Numbered from the stretch's first letter, positions 1 through 5,779 are shown. The stretch: 5,779 nucleotides of DNA from Chryseobacterium gleum (GCA_943326315.2 CALPSU020000175.1:1-5779), one strand, 5' to 3'. The notes: generated by a model not told the origin, from the sequence alone. Made by a program: numbers and translations.

Positions 1-1133
1 AATGGGAATTTACCAATTTTAATATCTAAACCAGCTTCTTTTGCTTGTTTTTCAGTCATACCAACTGAAGCAATTTCAGGAGATGCGTAAGTACATCCTG
101 GGATATTTCCATAATCTAATGGTTCTGGAGTGTGGCCAGCAATTTTTTCAACACAAATAATTCCTTCAGCAGATGCTACGTGAGCTAATGCAGGACCAGG
201 AACGATATCACCAATAGCATAATATCCTGGGATATTTGTTTGGTAAAAATCATTTACTAAAACACGACCTTTGTCTGTAACAATACCAACTTCTTCTAAG
301 CCAATGTTTTCAATGTTTGAGACAACACCAACTGCAGATAAAACAACATCACATTCGATTTTTTCTTCTCCTTTAGCCGTTTTAATTGTTACAATACATC
401 CTTTACCTGAAGTATTAACTGATTCAACGTTAGCATTAGTTAAAATAGAAATACCAGCTTTTTTAAGTGATTTTTCCATTTGTTTAGAAACTTCTTCGTC
501 TTCTACAGGAACAATGTTTGGTAAATATTCAACAATTGTAACTTCAGTTCCAATTGCATTGTAGAAATAAGCGAATTCAACACCAATAGCACCAGAACCA
601 ACAACAACTAACTTTTTAGGTTGAGATTTTAATGTCATTGCTTCTCTGTAACCAATAATCTTTTCACCATCTTGAGGTAAATTTGGTAATTGACGAGAAC
701 GCGCACCCGTAGCAATGATTAATCCTTTGTCAGCAGTATATTCAGTTATTTTTCCATCTTCTCCTGTTACAGCTACTTTTTTACCAGCTTTAATAACTCC
801 AGATCCTTTTATAACATCTACTTTATTTTTCTTTAACAAAAATTGAATTCCACCGCTCATACCTGAAGCAACACCTCGACTTCTATCAATCATCGCATTG
901 AAATCAACAGAAGCTTCTTTTACTTTAATTCCGTAATCACTTGCGTGAGTTAAATATTCAAAAACATTTGCACTTTTTAATAATGCTTTTGTAGGAATAC
1001 ATCCCCAATTCAAACAAATACCACCCAAAGATTCTCTTTCAACGATAGCTGTTTTTAATCCTAATTGAGAAGCGCGAATTGCAGTAACATAACCACCAGG
1101 TCCACTTCCTAAAACTATAATGTCGTAATTCAT
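1..1133 (-). CDS. lpdA: Dihydrolipoyl dehydrogenase (E3), C-terminus cut by window edge
   Basis: This is the FAD-dependent E3 subunit shared by the cytosolic 2-oxoacid dehydrogenase complexes and the glycine cleavage system. It reoxidises dihydrolipoyl groups and passes the electrons to NAD+. The 377 visible residues begin MNYDIIVLGSGPGGY, which contains the FAD-binding GxGxxG (residues 9-14). The redox disulfide is CLNWGC (Cys40 and Cys45) followed by IPTK. The NAD-binding GSGAIG lies at 179-184, with Glu202 at the end of the second strand, which fits NAD rather than NADP. The second FAD motif AIGD ends at Asp309. The frame is open to base 3. The family is usually about 460-470 residues, so roughly 90 are missing, including most of the dimer interface and the catalytic His-Glu pair. 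The ATG at 1133 places the FAD motif at the expected distance from the N-terminus. No Shine-Dalgarno sequence is visible. The gene diverges from the GxxExxY cassette and the response regulator. Confidence 0.97.
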   Translation of the reverse strand, partial: MNYDIIVLGSGPGGYVTAIRASQLGLKTAIVERESLGGICLNWGCIPTKALLKSANVFEYLTHASDYGIKVKEASVDFNAMIDRSRGVASGMSGGIQFLLKKNKVDVIKGSGVIKAGKKVAVTGEDGKITEYTADKGLIIATGARSRQLPNLPQDGEKIIGYREAMTLKSQPKKLVVVGSGAIGVEFAYFYNAIGTEVTIVEYLPNIVPVEDEEVSKQMEKSLKKAGISILTNANVESVNTSGKGCIVTIKTAKGEEKIECDVVLSAVGVVSNIENIGLEEVGIVTDKGRVLVNDFYQTNIPGYYAIGDIVPGPALAHVASAEGIICVEKIAGHTPEPLDYGNIPGCTYASPEIASVGMTEKQAKEAGLDIKIGKFP

Positions 1134-1197
1134 TTTATTCAATATTTGTTGTGGCGCGAAGATAATGAATAATTATTTAATGGGATTGAATGTTGGG

Positions 1198-1203
1198 TAA
1201 TAT
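1198..1203. repeat. Candidate target-site duplication, left copy (TAATAT)
   Basis: TAATAT lies directly outside the left inverted repeat, and the same six bases directly follow the right inverted repeat at 1749-1754. This is the pattern left by a staggered-cut insertion. Because the bases are all A/T in an A/T-rich gap, chance identity cannot be excluded. Confidence 0.4.
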
Positions 1204-1251
1204 TTAACCACGGAGTAAAAGGAGTTTTTCACGGAGTTTCACAAAGTTTTT
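1204..1251 (+). repeat. Left 48-base inverted repeat of the GxxExxY cassette
   Basis: The copy begins TTAACCACGGAG and is built from loosely tandem units of about 10-12 bases: CACGGAG, AAAGGAG, CACGGAG and CACAAAG, separated by T-rich spacers. Aligned without gaps to the reverse complement of 1701-1748, 40 of 48 positions match. Most differences are CACGGAG against CACAGAG or fall in the spacer at repeat positions 13-18. It lies 70 bases upstream of the lpdA start codon, so it may sit in or beside the lpdA promoter. CACGGAG/CACAGAG-type repeats occur between genes in many bacterial genomes (recalled, not checked here). Confidence 0.9.
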
Positions 1252-1326
1252 TGGATATTAACTGTGTAGAAACGATAATTCTATTTAAATTTAGTAGAAA
1301 ATAATTTATCATATAAAGTAATAATT

Positions 1327-1698
1327 ATGGAAATTAATGACTTAACCCAAATCATTTTAGATTGTTCTTATAGAGTTCATTCAACTCTTGGACCAGGACT
1401 TCTTGAAAGTGCATACGAAGAATGTTTGTTTTATGAATTGAATTTAAATGGTTTAAATGTTGAAAAGCAAAAAAGTTTACCTCTGGTTTATAAAGATATT
1501 AAATTGGATGTAGGATATAGATTAGATTTATTAGTCGAAAATCAAGTGATAGTTGAAATTAAAGCTGTAGAAAATTTAAATGAAGTTCATACAGCTCAAG
1601 TTTTAACCTATTTAAAAATATCAGAATGTAAAATTGGATTACTTTTAAATTTTAATGTCAAATCTTTGAAATATGGAATTAAACGTCTAATAAATTAA
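1327..1698 (+). CDS. GxxExxY family protein, predicted PD-(D/E)XK nuclease fold
   Basis: This 123-residue protein matches the GxxExxY family (Pfam PDDEXK_3, recalled as PF13366), whose members are typically about 120-135 residues, so it looks complete. The naming motif is Gly24-L-L-Glu27-S-A-Tyr30, preceded by the usual helix with VHSTLGPG. The predicted nuclease core follows: RLDLLV with Asp67, then VIVEIKA with Glu77 and Lys79 as the ExK pair, then a helix AQVLTYL with Gln91 and Tyr95. All the expected acidic and lysine positions are present, so the fold is probably intact. There is no signal peptide or membrane segment, so it should be cytoplasmic. The ATG at 1327 gives the standard family N-terminus. 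The stop codon is 2 bases before the right inverted repeat, so the gene and repeats form one unit. The biological role and substrate of the family are not established as far as I know, and nuclease activity is inferred from the fold only. Confidence 0.92.
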   Translation: MEINDLTQIILDCSYRVHSTLGPGLLESAYEECLFYELNLNGLNVEKQKSLPLVYKDIKLDVGYRLDLLVENQVIVEIKAVENLNEVHTAQVLTYLKISECKIGLLLNFNVKSLKYGIKRLIN

Positions 1699-1700
1699 TG

Positions 1701-1748
1701 AAAAACTCTGTGAGACTCTGTGAAAAACTCTGCTTCCTCTGTGGTTAA
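1701..1748 (-). repeat. Right 48-base inverted repeat of the GxxExxY cassette
   Basis: Read on the minus strand it begins TTAACCACAGAGG and matches the left copy at 40 of 48 positions without gaps. On the plus strand it shows CTCTGTG-like units at 1707, 1717 and 1738, with a degenerate one at 1729, a period of roughly 10 bases. It starts 2 bases after the GxxExxY stop codon. In an mRNA spanning both ends it could pair with the left copy and place the whole gene in a large loop. It may also act as a 3' structure for the short transcript. Confidence 0.9.
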
Positions 1749-1754
1749 TAATAT
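1749..1754. repeat. Candidate target-site duplication, right copy (TAATAT)
   Basis: These six bases directly after the right inverted repeat are identical to, and in the same orientation as, the six directly before the left inverted repeat (1198-1203). Confidence 0.4.
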
Positions 1755-1800
1755 TAATGGCATAAGTTTTGAGTAATTTAAAAAATTAATAGTGATTAAA

Positions 1801-1848
1801 AAACACACAGTGGTACTCCGTTAAAAAATCTGTGTCCACTGTGGTTAA
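1801..1848 (-). repeat. Third, diverged copy of the 48-base repeat
   Basis: Read on the minus strand it begins TTAACCACAGTGG. Aligned without gaps, it matches the right inverted repeat at 37 of 48 positions, in the same orientation and exactly 100 bases further on. It has its own perfect 8-base inverted repeat, CACAGTGG at 1806-1813 and CCACTGTG at 1836-1843, with a 22-base loop. It ends 11 bases before the ATG of the response regulator, so the translation start region of that gene borders the repeat. It may be a relic end of an earlier insertion or an independent member of a dispersed repeat family. Confidence 0.75.
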
Positions 1849-1859
1849 AAAATAAAAGT

Positions 1860-3038
1860 ATGAGTAAAATTTTAATTATCGATGATGAACGCTCTATTAG
1901 AAGAGCTTTACGAGAAATTTTAGAGTTCGAAGAATTTGAAGTTGTAGAGGCTGAAAATGGAAGGGAAGGTTTTGAAAAAGCTAGTTCAACTACTTTTGAT
2001 ATGATTTTTTGTGATATTAAAATGCCTCAAATGGATGGAATGGAAGTGTTAGATGAATTGTTAAAATCTAAAATTGACACTCCAGTTATTATGATTAGTG
2101 GACACGGAAACGTTGAAACTGCTGTGCAAGCAATTAAAAAAGGGGCTTTTGATTTTATTGAAAAACCTTTAGATTTAAATAGAATTCTTGTAACAATTAG
2201 AAATGCAAAAGATAGAACAATTTTAGTTGAAGAAACAAAGCAGTTAAAAACAACGGTTAAAAAATATAAGGGGAGTTCAATTATTGGAGAAACCTCTGGG
2301 ATTTTGAAAATTAAAGAAATGATTGAAAAAGTAGCTCCATCTGATGCCCGTGTATTAATTACTGGAGGTAATGGTACTGGTAAAGAATTAGTTGCTCGTT
2401 CATTACATGATAATTCTAATCGACGTAAATTGCAGTTTATTGAAGTTAATTGTGCTGCCATACCCGCAGAATTAATTGAAAGCGAGTTGTTTGGTCATGA
2501 GAGAGGAGCTTTTACTTCTGCTATTAAGGATAAAAAAGGAAAATTTGAATTAGCTTCAGGTGGCACTTTGTTTTTAGATGAAATCGGAGATATGAGTCTT
2601 TCTGCACAAGCTAAGGTCTTGAGAGCTCTTCAGGAAAATGCTATTCAAAGGGTAGGTGGAGAAAAAGATATAAAAGTAGATTGTAGGATAGTTGCTGCAA
2701 CAAATAAAGATCTTAGAAATGAAATTGCAGAAGGCAGATTTAGAGAAGATTTGTACCATCGTTTAGCTGTTATTTTAATTCATGTACCATCTTTAAATGA
2801 AAGAAGAGATGATATTCCTATTTTGGCAGAACATTTTTTAACCATGGTTTGTGCGGAACATGGAATTCCTAGAAAAGAATTAAATGAACAAGCAATATTG
2901 GAACTTCAAAAAACAGATTGGACAGGAAATATTAGAGAATTAAGAAATATTATTGAACGATTAGTGATATTATGTGAAGCTAAAATTACGGGTGAGGACG
3001 TAAAATTATTTTCAAATCCAAAAGCAATTTCTAATTAA
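1860..3038 (+). CDS. NtrC-type sigma-54 response regulator lacking a DNA-binding domain
   Basis: This 392-residue cytoplasmic regulator should activate RpoN-dependent transcription after phosphorylation by an unidentified histidine kinase. The receiver domain (about 1-118) has Asp8 and Asp9, the phosphoacceptor Asp52 in CDIKMP, Ser80 in MISGHG and Lys102 in EKP. A basic linker leads to the AAA+ domain (about 140-375). It has Walker A GGNGTGKE (169-176), the sigma-54 contact loop as GAFTSA (216-221) where the consensus is GAFTGA, Walker B TLFLDEIGDM (236-245), sensor I around Thr281-Asn282, arginine-finger candidates Arg295 and Arg301 in GRFREDLYHRL, and sensor II in WTGNIRELRN (354-363). The protein ends about 29 residues later with no Fis-type helix-turn-helix; full NtrC proteins are about 450-470 residues. 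The stop is followed at once by the opposing gene, so no hidden C-terminus is lost to a frameshift. The ATG at 1860 gives the expected N-terminus MSKILIIDDE. No Shine-Dalgarno is seen. No kinase gene is in the window. Confidence 0.95.
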   Translation: MSKILIIDDERSIRRALREILEFEEFEVVEAENGREGFEKASSTTFDMIFCDIKMPQMDGMEVLDELLKSKIDTPVIMISGHGNVETAVQAIKKGAFDFIEKPLDLNRILVTIRNAKDRTILVEETKQLKTTVKKYKGSSIIGETSGILKIKEMIEKVAPSDARVLITGGNGTGKELVARSLHDNSNRRKLQFIEVNCAAIPAELIESELFGHERGAFTSAIKDKKGKFELASGGTLFLDEIGDMSLSAQAKVLRALQENAIQRVGGEKDIKVDCRIVAATNKDLRNEIAEGRFREDLYHRLAVILIHVPSLNERRDDIPILAEHFLTMVCAEHGIPRKELNEQAILELQKTDWTGNIRELRNIIERLVILCEAKITGEDVKLFSNPKAISN

Positions 3039-4323
3039 TTTTAGATTTCAATAATTCAGCTAATTCTTTTGCTGTAGCTTTTCTACTATATTTATTCATA
3101 TTTAAATTGTACAAGGCTTGAGTTCTTTCTTTTAGATAGAAATTAACTATTGAGTTTTTAAGTTCTTTAGTGTCTTTTGGAGAAATCATTATTGAATTTT
3201 CATTTCCCCTCATCAATTCTGCGGCATCTCCTTGCTTATCTCCAATCACAATTATATTGTTTCCTGTTGCTAGGTATTCCATGAGTTTGCCTGAAATAAG
3301 TAATTTTGAATTTGGTATATTAGCTAAACAGTTAAGTAATAAATCTGCGTTCATCATTTCTTGTAAAGCTTCTTGATGTGATACTTTCCCACGATAATCT
3401 ACTATTAAATTAGGAATATTTCTTAAATTTTGAATGATGTCAGGATGAATATTACCTACTAAAACGAATCTTATTTTCCAATCAATATTTTCAGAAGTGA
3501 TTTGCTTTAAGGCTTCAACGATTTCTTGATGAGCTTGTTGCAAGGTCCAAATACCTATGTGAGCAATAGTAAATTCAGAATATCTTTTTCCTTTGATTAA
3601 AGATAGTTTTTCTTCATCAAAACCGTTTAAGATTGAATGAACTTTATTCTCTTTTCCTGGAAGTTTTTCTGCTAACATTTTTCTCATTGAAGGTCCAACA
3701 GTTAAAACAATATCAGCTTTATTTAAAACAGATATTTCCAATGTTTTATCTTTTAAATCAGCTCTTTCAGTTCGTTTGAATAAATTGTTGTAATATACTT
3801 CTGTCCAAGGATCTCGAAAATCAGCTAACCACTTTATGTTGAATTTATTTTTTATTTCTAACCCTATTAAATGAGTAGAGTGGGGTGGTCCGGTTGTAAT
3901 AATGAAATCAATTTTCTCGGATCTAATTATACTTTCTACTAATGGAATTGCTTTTTTATTCCAGCCAACTCTTGCGTCAGGTACAAAATAATTTGCTCTT
4001 ATAAATCCAGAAAATTTATCGAAAATAGATTTTTTTTTATCTCCAAAATCACCTACAGGAATTTGTTTTTTAGTACTACCTGATTTTAAGAAGGAATAAA
4101 ATTTTAAAATTTGAAACCCACCAGAAGTATGGTGGGTTTTAATATGTTCGACTTGTTTGATTAGTGATTCATCAAATGTTGAATAGGAAGCATTTTCCGG
4201 GTGTATAGTAACGATAACAGGTTCAATTCCGTTTTCAGCTAAATGTTTCGCAAAATACATCCATCTTTGAACGCCAGATCCACCACTAGGGGGCCAATAA
4301 TAGCTAACTATTAATACTTTCAA
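3031..4323 (-). CDS. GT4-like glycosyltransferase with TTG start
   Basis: This 430-residue GT-B fold glycosyltransferase probably transfers a sugar from a nucleotide donor during synthesis of a surface polysaccharide, lipopolysaccharide or glycan; the substrate cannot be told. The N-terminal acceptor domain starts KVLIVSYYWPPSGGSGVQRW with the glycine-rich loop at 14-17. TGPPHSTHLIG (144-154) and DFRDPW (168-173) are features of GT4-like proteins. The donor domain begins near residue 250 and includes the SGKLMEYLATG block (344-354) with Glu349, where the family binds the nucleotide sugar. There is no signal peptide or clear membrane segment, so it is probably cytosolic or peripheral at the inner membrane. 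The start codon is TTG (4323-4321): the upstream frame reaches a stop without an ATG, and the first internal ATG (4260) would remove the glycine-rich loop. It starts 4 bases after the alaS stop, so it is probably co-transcribed and translationally coupled. Its 3' end overlaps the regulator gene by 8 bases. Confidence 0.92.
   Translation of the reverse strand: MKVLIVSYYWPPSGGSGVQRWMYFAKHLAENGIEPVIVTIHPENASYSTFDESLIKQVEHIKTHHTSGGFQILKFYSFLKSGSTKKQIPVGDFGDKKKSIFDKFSGFIRANYFVPDARVGWNKKAIPLVESIIRSEKIDFIITTGPPHSTHLIGLEIKNKFNIKWLADFRDPWTEVYYNNLFKRTERADLKDKTLEISVLNKADIVLTVGPSMRKMLAEKLPGKENKVHSILNGFDEEKLSLIKGKRYSEFTIAHIGIWTLQQAHQEIVEALKQITSENIDWKIRFVLVGNIHPDIIQNLRNIPNLIVDYRGKVSHQEALQEMMNADLLLNCLANIPNSKLLISGKLMEYLATGNNIIVIGDKQGDAAELMRGNENSIMISPKDTKELKNSIVNFYLKERTQALYNLNMNKYSRKATAKELAELLKSKIN
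4114..4139. other. Strong 9-bp hairpin inside the glycosyltransferase gene
   Basis: AAACCCACC (4114-4122) and GGTGGGTTT (4131-4139) form a perfect 9-base inverted repeat with an 8-base loop, C/G-rich in the middle of an A/T-rich gene. On the plus strand the stem runs into TTTTAA; on the minus (sense) strand it is followed by CAAATTTTAAAATTTTATT, which includes a 14-base palindrome (4099-4112). The shape is like an intrinsic terminator or pause site, but it lies in frame and encodes an ordinary stretch (KTHHTSGGF), so the structure may be incidental. Confidence 0.5.
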
Positions 4324-4327
4324 AGTG

Positions 4328-5779
4328 TTATATTTTAGCCTTTATTTCGTCAATTGCAATACTTAAGCCTCCTGCATTTTTCCCACCTGCTGTAGCGAAA
4401 AATGCCTGTCCGCCACCACCACCTTGAATGTGTTTTGAAACCTCTCTAATTATTTTTCCTGCGTCAATGTTTTTAGAAGAAATCACTTCTTCAGAAGCGA
4501 TTATACTCAATGTGCATTTATCAGCTTCTTTCCCTCCTAAAACACCGAAGAAATTAGCCGTTTCACCTTTTAATTGAAAAAGAATATCTTTGATAGAACC
4601 ACCGTCTAGTTCAACTATTTCACCTAAAAAGTTTACTCCATCAATGGTGTTTATTTTTTGTTTTAAGTCTGCTTTAACGAGTAAAGATTTTTCTTTTTGA
4701 AATTGTTCCAATTGTTTTGCTAAAATAGTATTATTTGCAATTAAATCTTCAATTCCCTTCTGTAAGTCTTTGGGGTTTTTTAGCAATAATGCAATTGAAT
4801 CTAATTTTGAAGCTTTCTCTTTATAATAGTTTTCAGCAACTTCACCAGTAATAGCTTCAATACGTCTTATACCTGCCGCTACAGCCGTTTCAGTTATAAT
4901 TTTAAATAAACCAATTTGGCTGGTGTTAGGAACGTGAATTCCACCACAAAGTTCAACTGAATCTCCAAATTTTATAACACGAACAGTATCACCATATTTT
5001 TCACCAAATAAAGCCATTGCACCTAGTTTTTGAGCTTCTTCAATAGGAGTATTTCTTCTTTCGTCTAGTGTGATGTTTTTTCTTATTTCTGCAGTCACTA
5101 AAGCTTCAATTTTTTCAATTTCTTCATCTGTTACTTTAGAGAAATGAGAGAAGTCAAATCGTAAATTGTTTGGATTTACAAGTGAGCCTTTTTGTTCAAC
5201 ATGAGTGCCTAAAACAGTTCTTAGAGCATGGTGAAGTAGGTGAGTTGCTGAATGGTTATTCGCAGATAATTTTCTTTTATCGGTGTTGATTTTAGCTGTA
5301 AATATTGCTTTTGGATCTGTAGGAAGTTTATCTGCTAAATGAATTATTAAATTGTTTTCTTTTTTAGTGTCAAAAATAGTAGTTTTTTCATTATTGATTT
5401 CAATGTAACCAGTATCACCAACTTGTCCACCACCTTCAGGATAAAAAGGTGTTTGATTAAAAACTAGCTGATAAAATTCTTTTTGTTTTTGACTTACTTT
5501 CCTATATTTAATTATTTCTATTGAAGCTTCTGTATTGTCATAGCCAATAAATTCAACAGTATTATCCGATTTTAATTCAATCCAATCATCTGTTTCTATT
5601 GCTGTTGCAGCTCTAGAACGGTCTTTTTGTTGTTGTAATTCATTGTCAAAAGCAACTTCATCAATACTTAAATTATTTTCTCTAGCAATTAAAGAAGTTA
5701 AATCAACGGGGAAGCCAAAAGTGTCGTATAATTCAAAAATGGCAGAACCATTAATTACTGAATCACCATTATTTTTTGT
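4328..5779 (-). CDS. alaS: Alanyl-tRNA synthetase, C-terminal 483 residues
   Basis: AlaS charges tRNA-Ala with alanine and clears mischarged Ser- and Gly-tRNA-Ala in the cytosol. The frame is open from the right edge (5779) to the TAA at 4330-4328. Counting from the edge, the fragment contains the end of the tRNA-recognition region with ELYDTFGFPVDLT (16-28), then a beta-barrel with PEGGGQVGD (114-122). The editing domain carries its zinc-binding set HSATH (His176, His180) and CGGIH (Cys278, His282). Next come a coiled-coil segment (about 313-377) and the C-Ala/DHHA1 domain with GGGGG (453-457) followed by ATAGG. All editing residues that I can recognise are present. The family is about 870-880 residues, so the N-terminal class II catalytic core, roughly 390 residues, lies outside the window. 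A GTG at 5098 lies within the editing domain and is not the start; conserved sequence continues upstream of it. The gene is followed closely by the glycosyltransferase on the same strand. Confidence 0.97.
   Translation of the reverse strand, partial: TKNNGDSVINGSAIFELYDTFGFPVDLTSLIARENNLSIDEVAFDNELQQQKDRSRAATAIETDDWIELKSDNTVEFIGYDNTEASIEIIKYRKVSQKQKEFYQLVFNQTPFYPEGGGQVGDTGYIEINNEKTTIFDTKKENNLIIHLADKLPTDPKAIFTAKINTDKRKLSANNHSATHLLHHALRTVLGTHVEQKGSLVNPNNLRFDFSHFSKVTDEEIEKIEALVTAEIRKNITLDERRNTPIEEAQKLGAMALFGEKYGDTVRVIKFGDSVELCGGIHVPNTSQIGLFKIITETAVAAGIRRIEAITGEVAENYYKEKASKLDSIALLLKNPKDLQKGIEDLIANNTILAKQLEQFQKEKSLLVKADLKQKINTIDGVNFLGEIVELDGGSIKDILFQLKGETANFFGVLGGKEADKCTLSIIASEEVISSKNIDAGKIIREVSKHIQGGGGGQAFFATAGGKNAGGLSIAIDEIKAKI

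Larger units (their letters stand above)
1204..1748 (+). mobile_element. Candidate mobile or selfish cassette: GxxExxY gene between inverted repeats
   Basis: This 545-base unit has a 48-base inverted repeat at each end, one small gene (1327-1698) inside and a TAATAT direct repeat outside both ends. It occupies the divergent gap between lpdA and a response regulator, where insertion damages no gene. The encoded protein has a predicted PD-(D/E)XK nuclease fold, not a known transposase, so how the unit would move is unknown. It could be a non-autonomous element moved in trans, a homing-like unit, or a gene that drifted into a repeat cluster. By hand count over five 60-base lines, the internal gene is about 25% G+C against about 36% for five lines of the neighbouring regulator, which would suit a separate origin. 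The repeat structure is seen directly; mobility is inferred. Confidence 0.5.

Noticed and set aside
271..564. Plus-strand open frame of 97 codons
   Set aside because: It lies antisense inside lpdA, whose minus-strand frame carries clear E3 motifs. The predicted peptide is low in complexity and resembles nothing known.
1134..1200. Bacteroidota-type promoter (TTG and TAnnTTTG) for lpdA
   Set aside because: The best minus-strand match to the -7 element is TATCTTCG, with no TTG at the right distance, so it is too weak to call.
1204..1848. CRISPR array
   Set aside because: The repeated units are about 10-12 bases, degenerate and closely packed. The three long copies are in mixed orientation and there are no unique spacers of regular length.
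2027..2461. Minus-strand open frame of 144 codons
   Set aside because: It lies antisense across the receiver and AAA+ coding sequence of the regulator, with no recognisable motif. It is a codon-usage shadow.
2574..2759. Minus-strand open frame of 61 codons
   Set aside because: It lies antisense within the AAA+ domain and has no start context or family features.
3057..3081. Small hairpin AGCTA/TAGCT near the end of the glycosyltransferase gene as a terminator
   Set aside because: The stem is only 5 base pairs with a long loop and no proper T-tract, inside coding sequence.
3170..3376. Plus-strand open frame of 68 codons
   Set aside because: It lies antisense within the glycosyltransferase gene, in a region coding for the conserved donor-binding block on the other strand.
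4328..5098. A separate 256-residue AlaS-like editing protein starting at GTG 5098
   Set aside because: The frame continues upstream without a stop to the window edge and encodes the HSATH, PEGGGQVGD and ELYDTFGFPVDLT blocks of full-length AlaS.

Overview
The window looks like chromosomal DNA from a member of the Bacteroidota, most likely a Flavobacterium-like flavobacterium. It is strongly A+T-rich, and no start codon has a clear Shine-Dalgarno sequence (A/T-rich leaders instead). LpdA and AlaS also read like flavobacterial orthologues. The assignment rests on recall, not on a database search.

Layout: (1) 1-1133, minus strand: lpdA, dihydrolipoyl dehydrogenase, with its C-terminus cut off by the window edge. 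(2) 1134-1859: the divergent intergenic region between lpdA and a response-regulator gene. It holds a compact cassette, 1204-1748: one small GxxExxY-family gene (predicted PD-(D/E)XK nuclease fold, 1327-1698) between two 48-base inverted repeats (40 of 48 positions identical). The cassette is flanked on both sides by the same six bases, TAATAT. A third, more diverged repeat copy sits at 1801-1848, ending 11 bases before the next start codon. Nothing else is recognisable in the short gaps 1134-1197, 1252-1326 and 1755-1800. (3) 1860-3038, plus strand: an NtrC-type sigma-54 response regulator with receiver and AAA+ domains but no C-terminal helix-turn-helix. (4) 3031-4323, minus strand: a GT4-like glycosyltransferase with a TTG start, overlapping the regulator's 3' end by 8 bases tail to tail. 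(5) 4328-5779, minus strand: the C-terminal 483 residues of alaS, alanyl-tRNA synthetase, running off the right edge.

alaS and the glycosyltransferase are 4 bases apart and are probably co-transcribed. lpdA and alaS are housekeeping genes. The regulator has no histidine kinase beside it in the window and probably works with a partner encoded elsewhere. No functional link between lpdA, the regulator and the alaS unit is visible.

The most noteworthy item is the repeat-bounded GxxExxY cassette, which looks like a small mobile or selfish unit inserted between two divergent host genes. Second is the sigma-54 activator that lacks a DNA-binding domain and carries GAFTSA in place of GAFTGA.
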